Assembly: GCF_002453355.1 (NCBI RefSeq)
Contig: NZ_DKGQ01000022.1
Span: 8,460 to 72,459 of the forward strand
DNA: 64,000 bases
From: Psychrobacter sp. UBA6766
GTDB lineage: Bacteria > Pseudomonadota > Gammaproteobacteria > Pseudomonadales > Moraxellaceae
Direction of reading: 5' to 3'
The translations under genes were made by a program, and so were the position numbers. This document shows, piece by piece, positions 1 through 9,122 of the stretch. Below the pieces are notes generated by a model. It saw nothing but the letters and a program-made list of their open reading frames with translations, made no database searches and was not told the origin of the DNA. Numbering within the stretch: position 1 is the stretch's first letter; every line of letters begins with the position of its first letter.

Positions 1-621
1 TTCCCAAGCATTATTGTAAGATTTAATCGCCGCATCTTTATTGTCTTGCGCCAAATGGATATCACCCAACAGCTCTTGCTGACTTGCTTCAAACGAGCTT
101 GGCATATCATTATTGGCTTCAGTTAAGGCCGCATCAGTATCGCCGGCTGCCAATAAAGTTTTTGCGTAACGCAATCGCGTAATCGCTTCTAGCCCTGCAT
201 CACCCAAGTCGATTGCTAAGGCTTTTTTAAAAGTCTCGCTCGCCCCTTTAAAATCATCGCTGTCGACTTGCTGACGCGCTTTAATCATCAGCGCCTGCCA
301 TGCATAAACAGAGTCACCGTGAGTGCTTACTAACGCATCAATATCTTTATCTAACTGTTTACGGCTCTCGGTCAGTGACGCTTGCGCCTCTGCTTCTAAG
401 TCTGGGTTTTGTGACGATAGGCTGACTTCTTCATTTAAACGTTGAATATCGGCATAATGGTCGGCGGCCACCGTATCGACGCGCGCATGGTTATTCTGCC
501 AATACGTCCAGCCGAAATAGGCTGCTAACGCCAATAAAATCGCAGTGACAATGTAGCTGCCATATTGCTGTAACGCTTGCATTGAATTGTCTGCATTTGG
601 CGAATTGGGTGTCAGAGCCAT
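1..621 (-). CDS. yfgM: YfgM-like tetratricopeptide membrane protein (partial, C-terminus beyond window)
   Basis: The open frame starts at the ATG at 621 and runs off the left edge, giving about 207 residues. It has a short polar N-terminus, one hydrophobic segment at about residues 22-41 ending in YFGWTYW, then a helical TPR-like region. This is the layout of YfgM, an inner-membrane protein with a periplasmic TPR domain that associates with the SecYEG translocon and periplasmic chaperones. Its place directly after hisS matches the enterobacterial order ispG-hisS-yfgM-bamB. The family call rests on topology and gene order. It is likely co-transcribed with hisS (gap of about 55 bp). Confidence 0.85.
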   Translation of the reverse strand, partial: MALTPNSPNADNSMQALQQYGSYIVTAILLALAAYFGWTYWQNNHARVDTVAADHYADIQRLNEEVSLSSQNPDLEAEAQASLTESRKQLDKDIDALVSTHGDSVYAWQALMIKARQQVDSDDFKGASETFKKALAIDLGDAGLEAITRLRYAKTLLAAGDTDAALTEANNDMPSSFEASQQELLGDIHLAQDNKDAAIKSYNNAWE

Positions 622-676
622 ATATTTTTACCTGATAAAATTGATATTAAATTGCTAACGCTAAAACCACAATCAA

Positions 677-1978
677 CTACTGGCGAACGAAATTTCCTTT
701 ACTCGACAACCAATCCTGCGCGACTGTTTTTTGCTCACCCGTCTGCATGTCTTTAATGCTGATAGTATTATCATCGAGCTCTTGCTGCGCGATAATGACT
801 GTCAATGCTGCACCCGACTTATCCGCTTTTTTCATTTGCGCTTTTAAGCTGGTTGCGCTCGCCATTTTTACGCGCAGGTCAGGACGGCTATAACGAAGCG
901 CTTGCGCATAACTGATACCTGCACTATAAACTTCTGGATGGGCAACGACAAAAATATCGCAAGCGGGCAACTCTGCAATCGGTGACACAGCGTCGATAAG
1001 CAGCAATAAGCGTTCAAGACCCATGGCAAAACCAACGGCTGGCTCAGACTTCACAGGTTTATTTTGTCCTTTATCATCAGGAATACCGATAGATTTTAAT
1101 TGCCCAACCAGACCGTCATAACGCCCACCCGCACAAACGGTCGCTTGGCTACCAAGCTTATCAGTGACCCATTCAAAAACCGTTTTATTATAATAATCAA
1201 GACCACGTACTAAATGCGGATTAATCTCAAACTCAATACCAAGTGCGGTTAGATACGCTTGCACTTGTTCAAAATGTGCTTTACTTTCCGCACCCAAAAA
1301 CTCAGCAAGCTTTGGCGCCTCTGCCAATAGCGCTTGGGTACTCGCCTCTTTACTGTCTAAAATGCGTAATGGATTGGTCGTCAGGCGACGTTTGCTATCC
1401 TCATCTAGCTGATCTTTTTTATCGGTTAAATAGGCGACCAACGCTTCACGATAAGCATGGCGCTCATCAAGCTCACCCAAACTATTAAGCTCTAAGCGCA
1501 TCTCGTCTTTTAAACCAAATGCTTGCCACATCAAATGCGTCATGGCAATCAGCTCGGCATCGGCATCGGGCAGCGCACTACCAAAACTTTCGACACCCAA
1601 TTGATGAAACTGACGGTAGCGACCTTTTTGCGGACGCTCATAGCGAAACATCGGACCGATATACCAAAGTTTCGGCGTATCACCGCGCAGCAAATTGTGC
1701 TCGATGACCGCGCGAACTGCCCCTGCCGTACCTTCTGGGCGCAATGCTAGTGGCGTTGGCGGCTCAGACTTATCGGTAAAGCTATACATCTCTTTTTCGA
1801 CGATATCGGTTGCGCCGCCAATAGCGCGCGCAAACAAGTCGGTTTGCTCAACGATAGGTAGACGAATATGCTCATAACCGTACCTGCCCAGCACATCTGC
1901 CAATATTGACTCTAAGTGCAGCCATTTTGCAGACTGGTCAGGCAAAATATCATTAAACCCTTTGATTGCTTTAATCAT
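677..1978 (-). CDS. hisS: Histidyl-tRNA synthetase
   Basis: Class II aminoacyl-tRNA synthetase that charges tRNA-His in the cytoplasm. At 433 aa it has the normal bacterial length. Visible motifs: LRPEGT at residues 79-84, motif 2 FRYERPQKGRYRQF at 111-124, the HisRS-specific RGLDYY at 258-263, AGGRYDGL at 283-290, and motif 3 GFAMGLERL at 315-323. A C-terminal anticodon-binding domain follows. It lies in the run pilF-rodZ-ispG-hisS-yfgM, about 50 bp after ispG. Confidence 0.98.
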   Translation of the reverse strand: MIKAIKGFNDILPDQSAKWLHLESILADVLGRYGYEHIRLPIVEQTDLFARAIGGATDIVEKEMYSFTDKSEPPTPLALRPEGTAGAVRAVIEHNLLRGDTPKLWYIGPMFRYERPQKGRYRQFHQLGVESFGSALPDADAELIAMTHLMWQAFGLKDEMRLELNSLGELDERHAYREALVAYLTDKKDQLDEDSKRRLTTNPLRILDSKEASTQALLAEAPKLAEFLGAESKAHFEQVQAYLTALGIEFEINPHLVRGLDYYNKTVFEWVTDKLGSQATVCAGGRYDGLVGQLKSIGIPDDKGQNKPVKSEPAVGFAMGLERLLLLIDAVSPIAELPACDIFVVAHPEVYSAGISYAQALRYSRPDLRVKMASATSLKAQMKKADKSGAALTVIIAQQELDDNTISIKDMQTGEQKTVAQDWLSSKGNFVRQ

Positions 1979-2031
1979 GGTACGGTCACATCCTTAAATT
2001 TTAACAAGCTATCTCTATTATTTGTTATGAA

Positions 2032-3153
2032 TTATTTTACGCGAATGATTTCATTCTCACGTTTTTTTGCTAGGTCCTCGGCATGCGCACGAACCATGCC
2101 TTCGATTTCATCGACCAAATTATTGGTATCAATCAGATGGCTTTTTTCACCCATACGGTAAACCAATGACTTTGGTGCCGCACCGACAATACCAATGTCC
2201 GCCTCCTTTGCCTCACCTGGGCCATTGACTTTACAGCCAATCACCGACAAATTCATCGGTTCACGGATATCTTCTAGACGCGACTCTAATGCCGTCATCA
2301 CTTTAATCACATCAAACTCTTGGCGCGAGCAGCTTGGGCAAGCGATAAAGTTAACACCATTTGAGCGAATATTGAGCGATTTTAAAATATCAAAGCCGAT
2401 TTTAATCTCTTCTTCTGGCTCTGCAGCTAAGGAGATACGAATGGTATCGCCGATGCCGTCTAATAATAGACCGCCAAGTGCAATCGCAGATTTAACCGCA
2501 CCAGTACGATAAACGCCTGCTTCAGTGACACCTAAATGTAGCGGATTATCAATTTGTGCTGAGATCAAGCGATACGCATCTAAAGTCAAAAACACGTTAC
2601 TGGCTTTAACTGATACTTTGTATTGATCAAAATTTAAACGCTCTAATATATCAATGTGGCGCATGGCGGATTCAAGCATCGCCTCACCCGTTGGCTCGGT
2701 ATATTTACGCTGAATGTCTTTTTCCAAAGAGCCTGCATTAACACCAATACGAATCGGAATATTGTAATCTTTGGCGCAAGCAACCACTTCGCGAACTTTG
2801 GCGTCGCTACCGATATTACCAGGGTTAATACGCAGACAATCCGCGCCAGCTGCCGCAACTGCTAAGGCGATTTTATGATCAAAATGCACGTCTGCGATAA
2901 GTGGTACGCTAACCCGCTTGCGAATCTCCGCAAAGGCTTTGACCGTGTCCATCGTTGGAGTCGACACGCGCATTAAATCTGCGCCAGCTTCGACGCAGCG
3001 CTCGATTTGAGCAACGGTCGCTTCTACATCGCAGGTGTCGGTATTGGTCATACTTTGCACACTAATCGGTGCATCGCCGCCGATTGCGACATCACCAACG
3101 TGTATTTTTTTGGTAAGACGACGGTTAATAGGCGCTGACGTTGACATAGACAA
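2032..3153 (-). CDS. ispG: 4-hydroxy-3-methylbut-2-en-1-yl diphosphate synthase (IspG/GcpE)
   Basis: Iron-sulfur enzyme of the MEP isoprenoid pathway that reduces ME-cPP to HMBPP. The 373-residue protein has the N-terminal TIM-barrel part and the C-terminal [4Fe-4S] domain, with cluster cysteines C272 and C275 (ACPSCSRQ) and C307 (GCKVNGPGEA) followed by E314. The start MSMSTSAP is followed quickly by the conserved region RRLTKKIHVGDVAIGGDAPI. Gene order rodZ-ispG-hisS is the usual gammaproteobacterial one. Confidence 0.98.
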   Translation of the reverse strand: MSMSTSAPINRRLTKKIHVGDVAIGGDAPISVQSMTNTDTCDVEATVAQIERCVEAGADLMRVSTPTMDTVKAFAEIRKRVSVPLIADVHFDHKIALAVAAAGADCLRINPGNIGSDAKVREVVACAKDYNIPIRIGVNAGSLEKDIQRKYTEPTGEAMLESAMRHIDILERLNFDQYKVSVKASNVFLTLDAYRLISAQIDNPLHLGVTEAGVYRTGAVKSAIALGGLLLDGIGDTIRISLAAEPEEEIKIGFDILKSLNIRSNGVNFIACPSCSRQEFDVIKVMTALESRLEDIREPMNLSVIGCKVNGPGEAKEADIGIVGAAPKSLVYRMGEKSHLIDTNNLVDEIEGMVRAHAEDLAKKRENEIIRVK

Positions 3154-3288
3154 ACCCTTTCATTGGAACAAATTGGAACAAATTAAAACTAAAATCTGGA
3201 AACCAACATTACTTTTTAACGCTAACAGCTCTTTAAGAAAAGTCATTTTAAGAAAAATCATTTTCTTAAGACTAATAGCTACTAAATA

Positions 3289-4113
3289 TCAAGGCGCTAG
3301 CTCAAAACTGGCCTGCGTACCTGTGGCATAACTGTCTAGCGCCACTGCTTCTTGATTAAGCATTAAGCTGACATTTTTAATATTGTCAATTTGCACATTA
3401 AATGGCGGCATACCAGATAGTTTATAATCACCCGCGGTCTGAGAGCCATTCATTAAACTGCTTCCTGAGGCATCGGTAATCACCACAGCAGCGTCATCGG
3501 TCAGCTTAACGTCGAGCGTAGCGGCTGCTATACTTTCTTCACCGCCCAAATTAAGCGCCGAGCCAGAAGCACTGACGCCATTGCTATCGGTGTCAATCGC
3601 AGCACCTTGTGCTTGCTCTAGGGCTGAAATGTCTTCGCTGGTCGTTACTGGCTGCTCATTATTGTCTTTACTAGCATTAGTCACCATACGAAATAAAAAA
3701 ATCGCTAAAATAATTACGCCAATGACCGCGATGATGAGCAAAGGATTAAAGCGAATGCGGTTGTGGGTATCGCGCTGCAACGTCCCCATCGGACGCAGTG
3801 GCGACTCAATATTATTAGTCGAGCGCGCTTTTAGCTCATTAGGATAAGCGGCATCAAAGCTACTCGCTATCTTTACGGGATCTAATCCCAGAAACTTGGC
3901 ATAGTTAATCGCAAAACCTCGCGCAAACGCCGCTTGCGGTAAATCAACGAAATCTTCATTTTCGAGCGCTTGTAAATGGCGTTTTAAAATAAATAATTCG
4001 GCAGCGGCTTCTTCTAAACTGACTTGTTTGGTTTTGCGGGCTTGCTGCAACATAGCACCAAATGATCCCTGAGCGTTAGATTGAGTGTTTGATGATGGGG
4101 TGGTCATTTCCAT
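3289..4113 (-). CDS. rodZ: RodZ, cytoskeletal rod-shape protein
   Basis: Bitopic inner-membrane protein that links MreB to the elongasome. The layout is typical: an N-terminal helix-turn-helix domain (about residues 17-85), a proline/arginine linker, one transmembrane helix at about 122-145 (LLIIAVIGVIILAIFLF), and a periplasmic beta-rich DUF4115-like domain to residue 274. Two start ATGs lie two codons apart (4113 and 4107). The first has AGAGG about 5 nt upstream and is preferred, giving a 10-nt overlap with pilF. A long polar Asp/Ser/Glu linker follows the membrane helix. Confidence 0.93.
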   Translation of the reverse strand: MEMTTPSSNTQSNAQGSFGAMLQQARKTKQVSLEEAAAELFILKRHLQALENEDFVDLPQAAFARGFAINYAKFLGLDPVKIASSFDAAYPNELKARSTNNIESPLRPMGTLQRDTHNRIRFNPLLIIAVIGVIILAIFLFRMVTNASKDNNEQPVTTSEDISALEQAQGAAIDTDSNGVSASGSALNLGGEESIAAATLDVKLTDDAAVVITDASGSSLMNGSQTAGDYKLSGMPPFNVQIDNIKNVSLMLNQEAVALDSYATGTQASFELAP

Positions 4114-4982
4114 GGTGCCTCTGGATTATTAAGCCAAATCTTAAGTTGTTTTGCTTCATCGCTTAGCGGATAAGCAGATAAAAGCTGCTGTGCCAATTGC
4201 TGGCGCGTCACTCTGTTATTTTGTGCCGCTGCAAGTTTGATGCCCTGTAATAGCAAACGCGGGCTAATACCCTGCCCTTGTACCAGTAGCAAGGTTTCAT
4301 CATAAAGCGTTTGTGCTTGCTGCACACGCTGCTGCTCGAGTAATAAATCAACCAATTCAATGTGCGCAATCACACTGTTGCGATTGCCATCTAAAGCGCG
4401 TAAAAATGCTTTAGCCGCCGCTGGATGATCATTGAGCTGAAGGTAGGTACGCCCTAAATTCTCTAACGCACTAATCCGGCCCTCGTAGCCAAGCGCCGCC
4501 CCTGCAATCTCAAACTGCTCTGCCGCCTCTTTATAGCGCTTCATTTGCGACAAATAAACGCCATAGTTATTGTGCGCTTGATCAAAATCCTTATCCAGCA
4601 TAATGGCTTTTTTGAAATATTGATCGGCTTTTGCAAGGTTAAGGCGACTGCCCTCTTGCTGCAACAAAATGCCCATCATATCATAGGCAGGCGCATAACG
4701 GCTATCGGCAGCAAAGGCTTTTTCAAGTTGACGCTGGGCCGTATCGAGCTCATTTTTGCGGATATATTGTGCCGCAAGTGACGTGCGAACGCGAGCAATT
4801 TCTTGCTGATCCAAATTGCGATTGTCGCTCGGTCGCGTCGACGTTTGGTAAGGGATATTGCCCGTCAAGTCTGTGGTCGTCGTACTTTGACAACCGCTTA
4901 ATAATAAAGCAATGAGCGCACTTGCTAACAAAATAACTTTTGAGTCACGCTTTTGGGGGATACTAACAACTGATTGCTGCAT
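4104..4982 (-). CDS. pilF: PilF/PilW-type TPR lipoprotein for type IV pilus biogenesis
   Basis: Outer-membrane lipoprotein pilotin that helps assemble the PilQ secretin. The sequence shows a hydrophobic signal ending in the lipobox LLSGC, then tandem TPR units (AYDMMGILLQQEGS, AHNNYGVYLSQMKR, ALENLGRTYLQLND). The frame is open back to 5066, but starting there would put 58 residues before the lipobox Cys. The ATG at 4982 (MQQSVVSIPQKRDS) gives a 30-residue signal and is my choice. Its ribosome site is weak, so the start is uncertain. Overlaps rodZ. Confidence 0.88.
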   Translation of the reverse strand: MQQSVVSIPQKRDSKVILLASALIALLLSGCQSTTTTDLTGNIPYQTSTRPSDNRNLDQQEIARVRTSLAAQYIRKNELDTAQRQLEKAFAADSRYAPAYDMMGILLQQEGSRLNLAKADQYFKKAIMLDKDFDQAHNNYGVYLSQMKRYKEAAEQFEIAGAALGYEGRISALENLGRTYLQLNDHPAAAKAFLRALDGNRNSVIAHIELVDLLLEQQRVQQAQTLYDETLLLVQGQGISPRLLLQGIKLAAAQNNRVTRQQLAQQLLSAYPLSDEAKQLKIWLNNPEAPWK

Positions 4983-5292
4983 CACCTGAGATAGTAAGGG
5001 TTGATATTTGAACTGACAAAGATTTTTAAAAGTCATCATAGCCGCCATCATAAAACTGTGGGTCAATGCGTTCGATCATCGAGGCATCAGTTTAATGGAT
5101 TTAGCACCCATAAGTACAATTTAGTTGATATTAATTGTGCCGCTCTATGTGATTGATGCCCGTAACTACATTTTATTACCATTGTGAGATAAAAAAGACA
5201 GTTAAGCAATTCAATTCATTGCCTTACCTACTCACTTGCCAATCAGCAAAAGTTTAATCCTGACTTACTAACTTTGGACAATGAAAAAGGTA

Positions 5293-6543
5293 TTAAATAC
5301 TTTCTCGATCTTTAATACTTTGCTGCCACGCTGCGGAGCGTCGCGTTCTATCCGCCACTTGTCCGACCAATTGACCGCAAGCAGCATCAATATCATCACC
5401 GCGCGTTTGACGAATGGTACAAACAAAACCCGCTTGGCTTAAAATATCACTAAATGCATGAATGCGGTTATTGCTCGATTTATCATACGGCGCATGCGGG
5501 AATGGATTAAATGGAATCAGGTTAATCTTGCTTGGTAAATCCTTTAATAATGCCACCAATTGATGCGCGTGCTCATTGCTATCATTCACGCCATCAAGCA
5601 TGACATATTCAATCGTCACGTGCTTTTTATGACGCGGATTGACATCATAAACATAGTTTTTGGCCGCAGCAATTAGTTCATCTAACGGGTATTTTTTATT
5701 AATCGGCACCAGCTCGTTACGTAGCTCATCGTTTGGCGCATGTAGTGAAATCGCTAATGCCACGTCGATATCTTGCGCCAATTGGTACATTTTTGGCACC
5801 ACGCCTGAAGTCGATAGCGTCACGCGGCGCTTTGATAAACCATAAGCGTGATCGCTTAGCATCAGTTCCATCGAGCCAACGACTGGTTTATAATTTAATA
5901 ACGGTTCACCCATTCCCATCATGACGACATTAGTGACGTTATTTTCCCATAAACTATGTTCGACGTTCTCCAAACTGTCATGTTCATCGCTCATATAAGA
6001 GGCATTCGCTACCCATAACTGACCAATGATTTCAGCCGCACTTAAATCACGCTCAAAACCCTGTTTACCCGTACTACAAAAGCTACAATCTAGTGCACAG
6101 CCGACTTGCGATGAGATACACAAGGTTTTACGACCATTTAGCTTACTGTCGTCGGCTGGAATCAGTACCGTCTCAACCAATGAGCCGCCTGTGACTTCAA
6201 ACACCCATTTACGCGTGCCATCATCGCTATATTGACGATGAATTACCTTTGGCGGCGTAACACAAGCGTTGGCAGATAATTTATCACGCAAGGACTTGCT
6301 TAAATTAGTCATCTGCTCAAAATCTGTCACGCCATGTTGATAAATCCATTTAATGACCTGTGTCGCACGAAATGGCTTTTCGCCAATACTTTTAAAATAA
6401 TCGGCCAATTGCGCTTGCGTCATGCCGAGTAGATTGGTTTTTGCTTGCGCTTCATCGACCAGCTTAATGCTCTTCGCAGGCTTTGTTGGATTTTTAGTAG
6501 TCTGTGCTGGGATATGTTGGACAGGGGTTTGAGAAGTGGACAT
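5293..6543 (-). CDS. rlmN: Dual-specificity 23S rRNA/tRNA adenine-C2 methyltransferase RlmN
   Basis: Radical SAM enzyme that methylates A2503 of 23S rRNA and A37 of some tRNAs. The 416-residue protein carries the radical-SAM triad C149, C153 and C156 (CALDCSFC) and the C-terminal methyl-carrying cysteine, about residue 389 (GDDIDAACGQL). The N-terminus is about 30 residues longer than the usual core and is rich in Thr/Lys/Pro. Downstream of ndk and upstream of pilF, as in many gammaproteobacteria. Confidence 0.97.
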   Translation of the reverse strand: MSTSQTPVQHIPAQTTKNPTKPAKSIKLVDEAQAKTNLLGMTQAQLADYFKSIGEKPFRATQVIKWIYQHGVTDFEQMTNLSKSLRDKLSANACVTPPKVIHRQYSDDGTRKWVFEVTGGSLVETVLIPADDSKLNGRKTLCISSQVGCALDCSFCSTGKQGFERDLSAAEIIGQLWVANASYMSDEHDSLENVEHSLWENNVTNVVMMGMGEPLLNYKPVVGSMELMLSDHAYGLSKRRVTLSTSGVVPKMYQLAQDIDVALAISLHAPNDELRNELVPINKKYPLDELIAAAKNYVYDVNPRHKKHVTIEYVMLDGVNDSNEHAHQLVALLKDLPSKINLIPFNPFPHAPYDKSSNNRIHAFSDILSQAGFVCTIRQTRGDDIDAACGQLVGQVADRTRRSAAWQQSIKDRESI

Positions 6544-6911
6544 AGTAGGTAACCTTTTTGCAGGCTTTTAGATAAATGCTGCAATTGTTGAGATGGGCGT
6601 TGCTAGACGGACTCAATTTATGAATGCATTGGCAATCCGTTATGAGCGTATTTTTTAACGATGTGTTTATGATACTTGGAATTTATAAAAACCTAATAAA
6701 AACATGCTGATAAGGGATTGATAATGCTCAGTAACACTAATAATGAGGCAAGTGCCTAGAAACTTCAATGCGTCATTTCGATGAATCGGAGCGAAACATC
6801 AAAATTTATAATAGCTAAAACGGCTTATACCTTAAGATATAAGCCGTCTTGCTACATTACTTATTAATAAGCACTATTATTGATATGAGTAGTTATTAAT
6901 AAAAACTGCTA
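6544..6911. other. Intergenic region between rlmN and ndk
   Basis: No gene seen. It holds the ndk terminator hairpin at 6817-6846 and, on the minus strand between there and 6544, the likely rlmN promoter. No convincing -35/-10 pair was singled out. Confidence 0.6.
6817..6846 (-). terminator. Rho-independent terminator of ndk
   Basis: A perfect 9-bp stem CGGCTTATA/TATAAGCCG (6821-6829 and 6838-6846) with an 8-nt loop. Read on the minus strand it is followed directly by TTTT and an AT-rich tail. It lies about 65 bp past the ndk stop codon. Confidence 0.8.
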
Positions 6912-7343
6912 TTAACGCGTACGGGAACAAACTTCATCTTCATTGAAGAAGTAGCTGATTTCACGGGCTGCTGAATCCGCTGAATCTGAACCATGGACGG
7001 CGTTTTCATCGATGCTGCTAGCGAAATCAGCACGGATAGTGCCTTCAGCAGCTTCTTTTGGATTAGTCGCGCCCATGATTTCACGGTGTTTAGCGATTGC
7101 ATTTTCGCCTTCTAGTACTGATACCAATACTGGACCTGACATCATAAAAGATTTTAGATCGTTGTAAAATGGACGCTCAGCGTGCTCAGCGTAGAAACCA
7201 CCTGCTTTTTCATCATCAAGTTGGAGCATTTTTGCTGCAACAATTTTTAGACCCGCTTTTTCGAAACGGTCGTAGATAGCGCCGATGTGGTTACCAGCAA
7301 CAGCGTCAGGTTTGATGATAGATAAAGTGCGTTCGATAGCCAT
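6912..7343 (-). CDS. ndk: Nucleoside diphosphate kinase
   Basis: Transfers the gamma phosphate between NTPs and NDPs through a phosphohistidine. At 143 aa it has the normal length. The catalytic histidine is H117 in NAVHGSDS, and the N-terminal signature ERTLSIIKPDAV is present. Good ribosome site (TAGGAG) about 5-6 nt before the ATG. It ends at its own terminator, so it is probably a single-gene unit. Confidence 0.98.
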   Translation of the reverse strand: MAIERTLSIIKPDAVAGNHIGAIYDRFEKAGLKIVAAKMLQLDDEKAGGFYAEHAERPFYNDLKSFMMSGPVLVSVLEGENAIAKHREIMGATNPKEAAEGTIRADFASSIDENAVHGSDSADSAAREISYFFNEDEVCSRTR

Positions 7344-7516
7344 AAAAACTCCTAATAAATGAGGGATTGAAAAATTAAAATAAGAAATGAAATAGTAAAG
7401 GGATTATTTTATTTCTGACCACCATGTTGGCTGGTCCTTATTGAAATGACTCATGATTTATCAATATGAAAATATAAAGTCAAGCAAATGGATGCCAACA
7501 CAGGATTGTTGCTTAT
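7344..7516. other. ndk upstream region
   Basis: AT-rich spacer with the ndk ribosome site and presumably its promoter. A small hairpin GACCA/TGGTC (7417-7421 and 7432-7436) is present. The boundary with the following IS605-type element is inferred. Confidence 0.4.
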
Positions 7517-7534
7517 CAAAACGTGAAAAAGGAC

Positions 7535-7555
7535 TCCACCTGATGTTAGGGTGGA
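7535..7555 (+). repeat. Left-end hairpin of the tnpB element
   Basis: Stem TCCACC/GGTGGA with a 9-nt loop, about 115 bp before tnpB. In IS200/IS605 elements such subterminal hairpins are the TnpA recognition sites. Confidence 0.45.
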
Positions 7556-7667
7556 AGTGAATTTCGCCTAGCGCTTTGTTTATTATATCTTTACACAAAT
7601 AATATATTGAAATAAATTATTATAAACTTTAGAGTTTATATTATATCAAAAAAAATGAATTGGCGTT

Positions 7668-8975
7668 ATGAAAATCAACAAAGCGTATAAATTTAGGCTT
7701 GAGCCTAATGTAGAGCAGGAAATTATTCTAAATAATCTTGTCGGCTCTGCACGTTTTGTTTGGAATCAAATGCTAGCGATGTCGTTTGAAATGTTTGCTA
7801 AAAATGAATTTATTAGTGCCACCAACTTGGTTAATAAAATCATGGATATTAAAGCCAATCCTGCTTTTGATTTCTTAAAAACCCACGCCAATGCGGTGTC
7901 TTTACAACAAAAGGTTCGTGACTTAGCATCGGCTTGGTCGCGGTTTTTTGATCCTAAAACTCATGCAAGGCTCAAAGAAAACAAGAGAAAACCTAAAAAG
8001 CCTAAATTCTTTACATTGGCTGACGGCACAGAAATTCAACTACGCCCAATTATGCCACGCTTTAAGCGTAAATCAGATGGCCGCGACTCAATTCGCTTGG
8101 TTCAGTTTGATAAGTATTGCCGTGTTGAAGGCAAGCGCGTCAAACTACCAAACGGTGTTGGCTTTGTGAAGTTCAGAAAATCGCAAGACATTATCGGCAC
8201 CATTAAAAACATCACCATCAGCAAAAAATCAGGGCGCTGGTACGTGTCGTTTGGATGCGAAAGTATATTATCGCAAAAACCAATTCACCCCTCGAAAAGC
8301 GCCATTGGCTTAGATATGGGTATTACTAAGCTACTTACCCTCTCAAATGGTGAGTACATCCAACCTAAGAACAGCTTTAAAACCAATCAAATCAAACTTG
8401 CTAAATTACAGCGCCGACTAAGTAAAAAGCTGCTGTTCAGCCAAAACTGGAAAAAGCAAAACCGTAAGATTCAAAAACTTCATCAGCACATCGCCGACAT
8501 TCGCCATGACTACTTGCATAAAATCACTACCAGCATCAGCAAAAACCACGCCATGATTGTCTGTGAAGATTTAAAAGTCGCCAATATGTCGAAATCTGCA
8601 AGCGGATCGATGAAGAAAAAAGGCAGTCATGTCAAAGCCAAGTCAGGATTGAACAAATCTATCTTAGATCAAGGCTGGGGCATGATGGTTAATATGCTTG
8701 AGTACAAACAGCAATGGCAAAGTGGGTTGCTTATTAAAGTAAACCCACGCCACACCAGCCAAACCTGCTTTGAATGCAAGCATGTTGCAAAAGAGAATAG
8801 ACAAACCCAAGCTAGGTTTGAGTGCGTCAAATGCACATATATTGCGAGCGCAGATGTTAATGCGGCTCGTAATATACTCGCGGCAGGACATGCCGTGTTG
8901 TCTGCGGAGGGAGGACGCGGTAAAGGTCGCCCTTTGAAACAGAAAACTTGTGACGGTCGTGAGAAAGTCGCCTAA
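7668..8975 (+). CDS. tnpB: TnpB, IS605-family RNA-guided endonuclease
   Basis: TnpB proteins are transposon-encoded RuvC-type nucleases guided by an RNA (omega RNA) from the element's right end. This 435-residue copy has all key residues: D216 in IGLDMGITK, E300 in VCEDLKV, D396 in SADVNAARN. It has a complete C4 zinc finger (C367, C370, C386, C389) and the OrfB-type N-terminus MKINKAYKFRLEPN. No frameshift was seen. It is on the opposite strand to its neighbours and sits between ndk and the IS1595-like element. Likely functional as a nuclease, but not tested. Confidence 0.92.
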   Translation: MKINKAYKFRLEPNVEQEIILNNLVGSARFVWNQMLAMSFEMFAKNEFISATNLVNKIMDIKANPAFDFLKTHANAVSLQQKVRDLASAWSRFFDPKTHARLKENKRKPKKPKFFTLADGTEIQLRPIMPRFKRKSDGRDSIRLVQFDKYCRVEGKRVKLPNGVGFVKFRKSQDIIGTIKNITISKKSGRWYVSFGCESILSQKPIHPSKSAIGLDMGITKLLTLSNGEYIQPKNSFKTNQIKLAKLQRRLSKKLLFSQNWKKQNRKIQKLHQHIADIRHDYLHKITTSISKNHAMIVCEDLKVANMSKSASGSMKKKGSHVKAKSGLNKSILDQGWGMMVNMLEYKQQWQSGLLIKVNPRHTSQTCFECKHVAKENRQTQARFECVKCTYIASADVNAARNILAAGHAVLSAEGGRGKGRPLKQKTCDGREKVA

Positions 8976-8979
8976 GAGC

Positions 8980-9033
8980 TTATGCTTTTAGAATCCCGCA
9001 CTTGAGCTTTGTGAAAGTATGGGAGTATGTCAA
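8980..9033 (+). ncRNA. Candidate omega-RNA 3' part / right end of tnpB element
   Basis: Just after the tnpB stop there is GAATCCCGCACTT, an imperfect hairpin (8995-9003 pairing with 9015-9023) and the terminal GAGTATGTCAA. In characterised TnpB systems the guide-RNA scaffold overlaps the end of tnpB and the right end, with the guide lying just beyond the element (here from 9034). The 5' end of the RNA cannot be fixed from sequence. Confidence 0.4.
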
Positions 9034-9114
9034 TATAATGATTGAGGTTATAAATGATAGGGTTAATTTAGAAAATTGGCTTGCATAGAGCCAAAATTTG
9101 CCGCTCATTTAACA

Positions 9115-9122
9115 AATATTTA
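9115..9122. repeat. 8-bp target site duplication, left copy (AATATTTA)
   Basis: Identical to 9838-9845. Flanks the IS1595-like element and shows it inserted by transposition. Confidence 0.9.

Larger units (their letters stand above)
7517..9033 (+). mobile_element. IS200/IS605-type element carrying tnpB only
   Basis: Inferred from an intact tnpB with subterminal hairpins on both sides. The left end has stem TCCACC/GGTGGA (7535-7540 and 7550-7555). The right end has an imperfect hairpin at 8995-9023 followed by GAGTATGTCAA. The left boundary is placed after TTAT at 7513-7516 because the second element of this window (39344-40569) begins with the same (T)TAT|CAAAA pattern. The right boundary is at TCAA (9030-9033). 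No terminal inverted repeats or target duplication are expected for this family. There is no tnpA, so movement would need a TnpA from elsewhere. Exact ends are an inference. Confidence 0.6.

Noticed and set aside
9034..9114. Possible terminator hairpin TTGGCT/AGCCAA (9076-9094)
   Set aside because: Only a 6-bp stem with a weak T-tract on the plus strand, so not called as a terminator.
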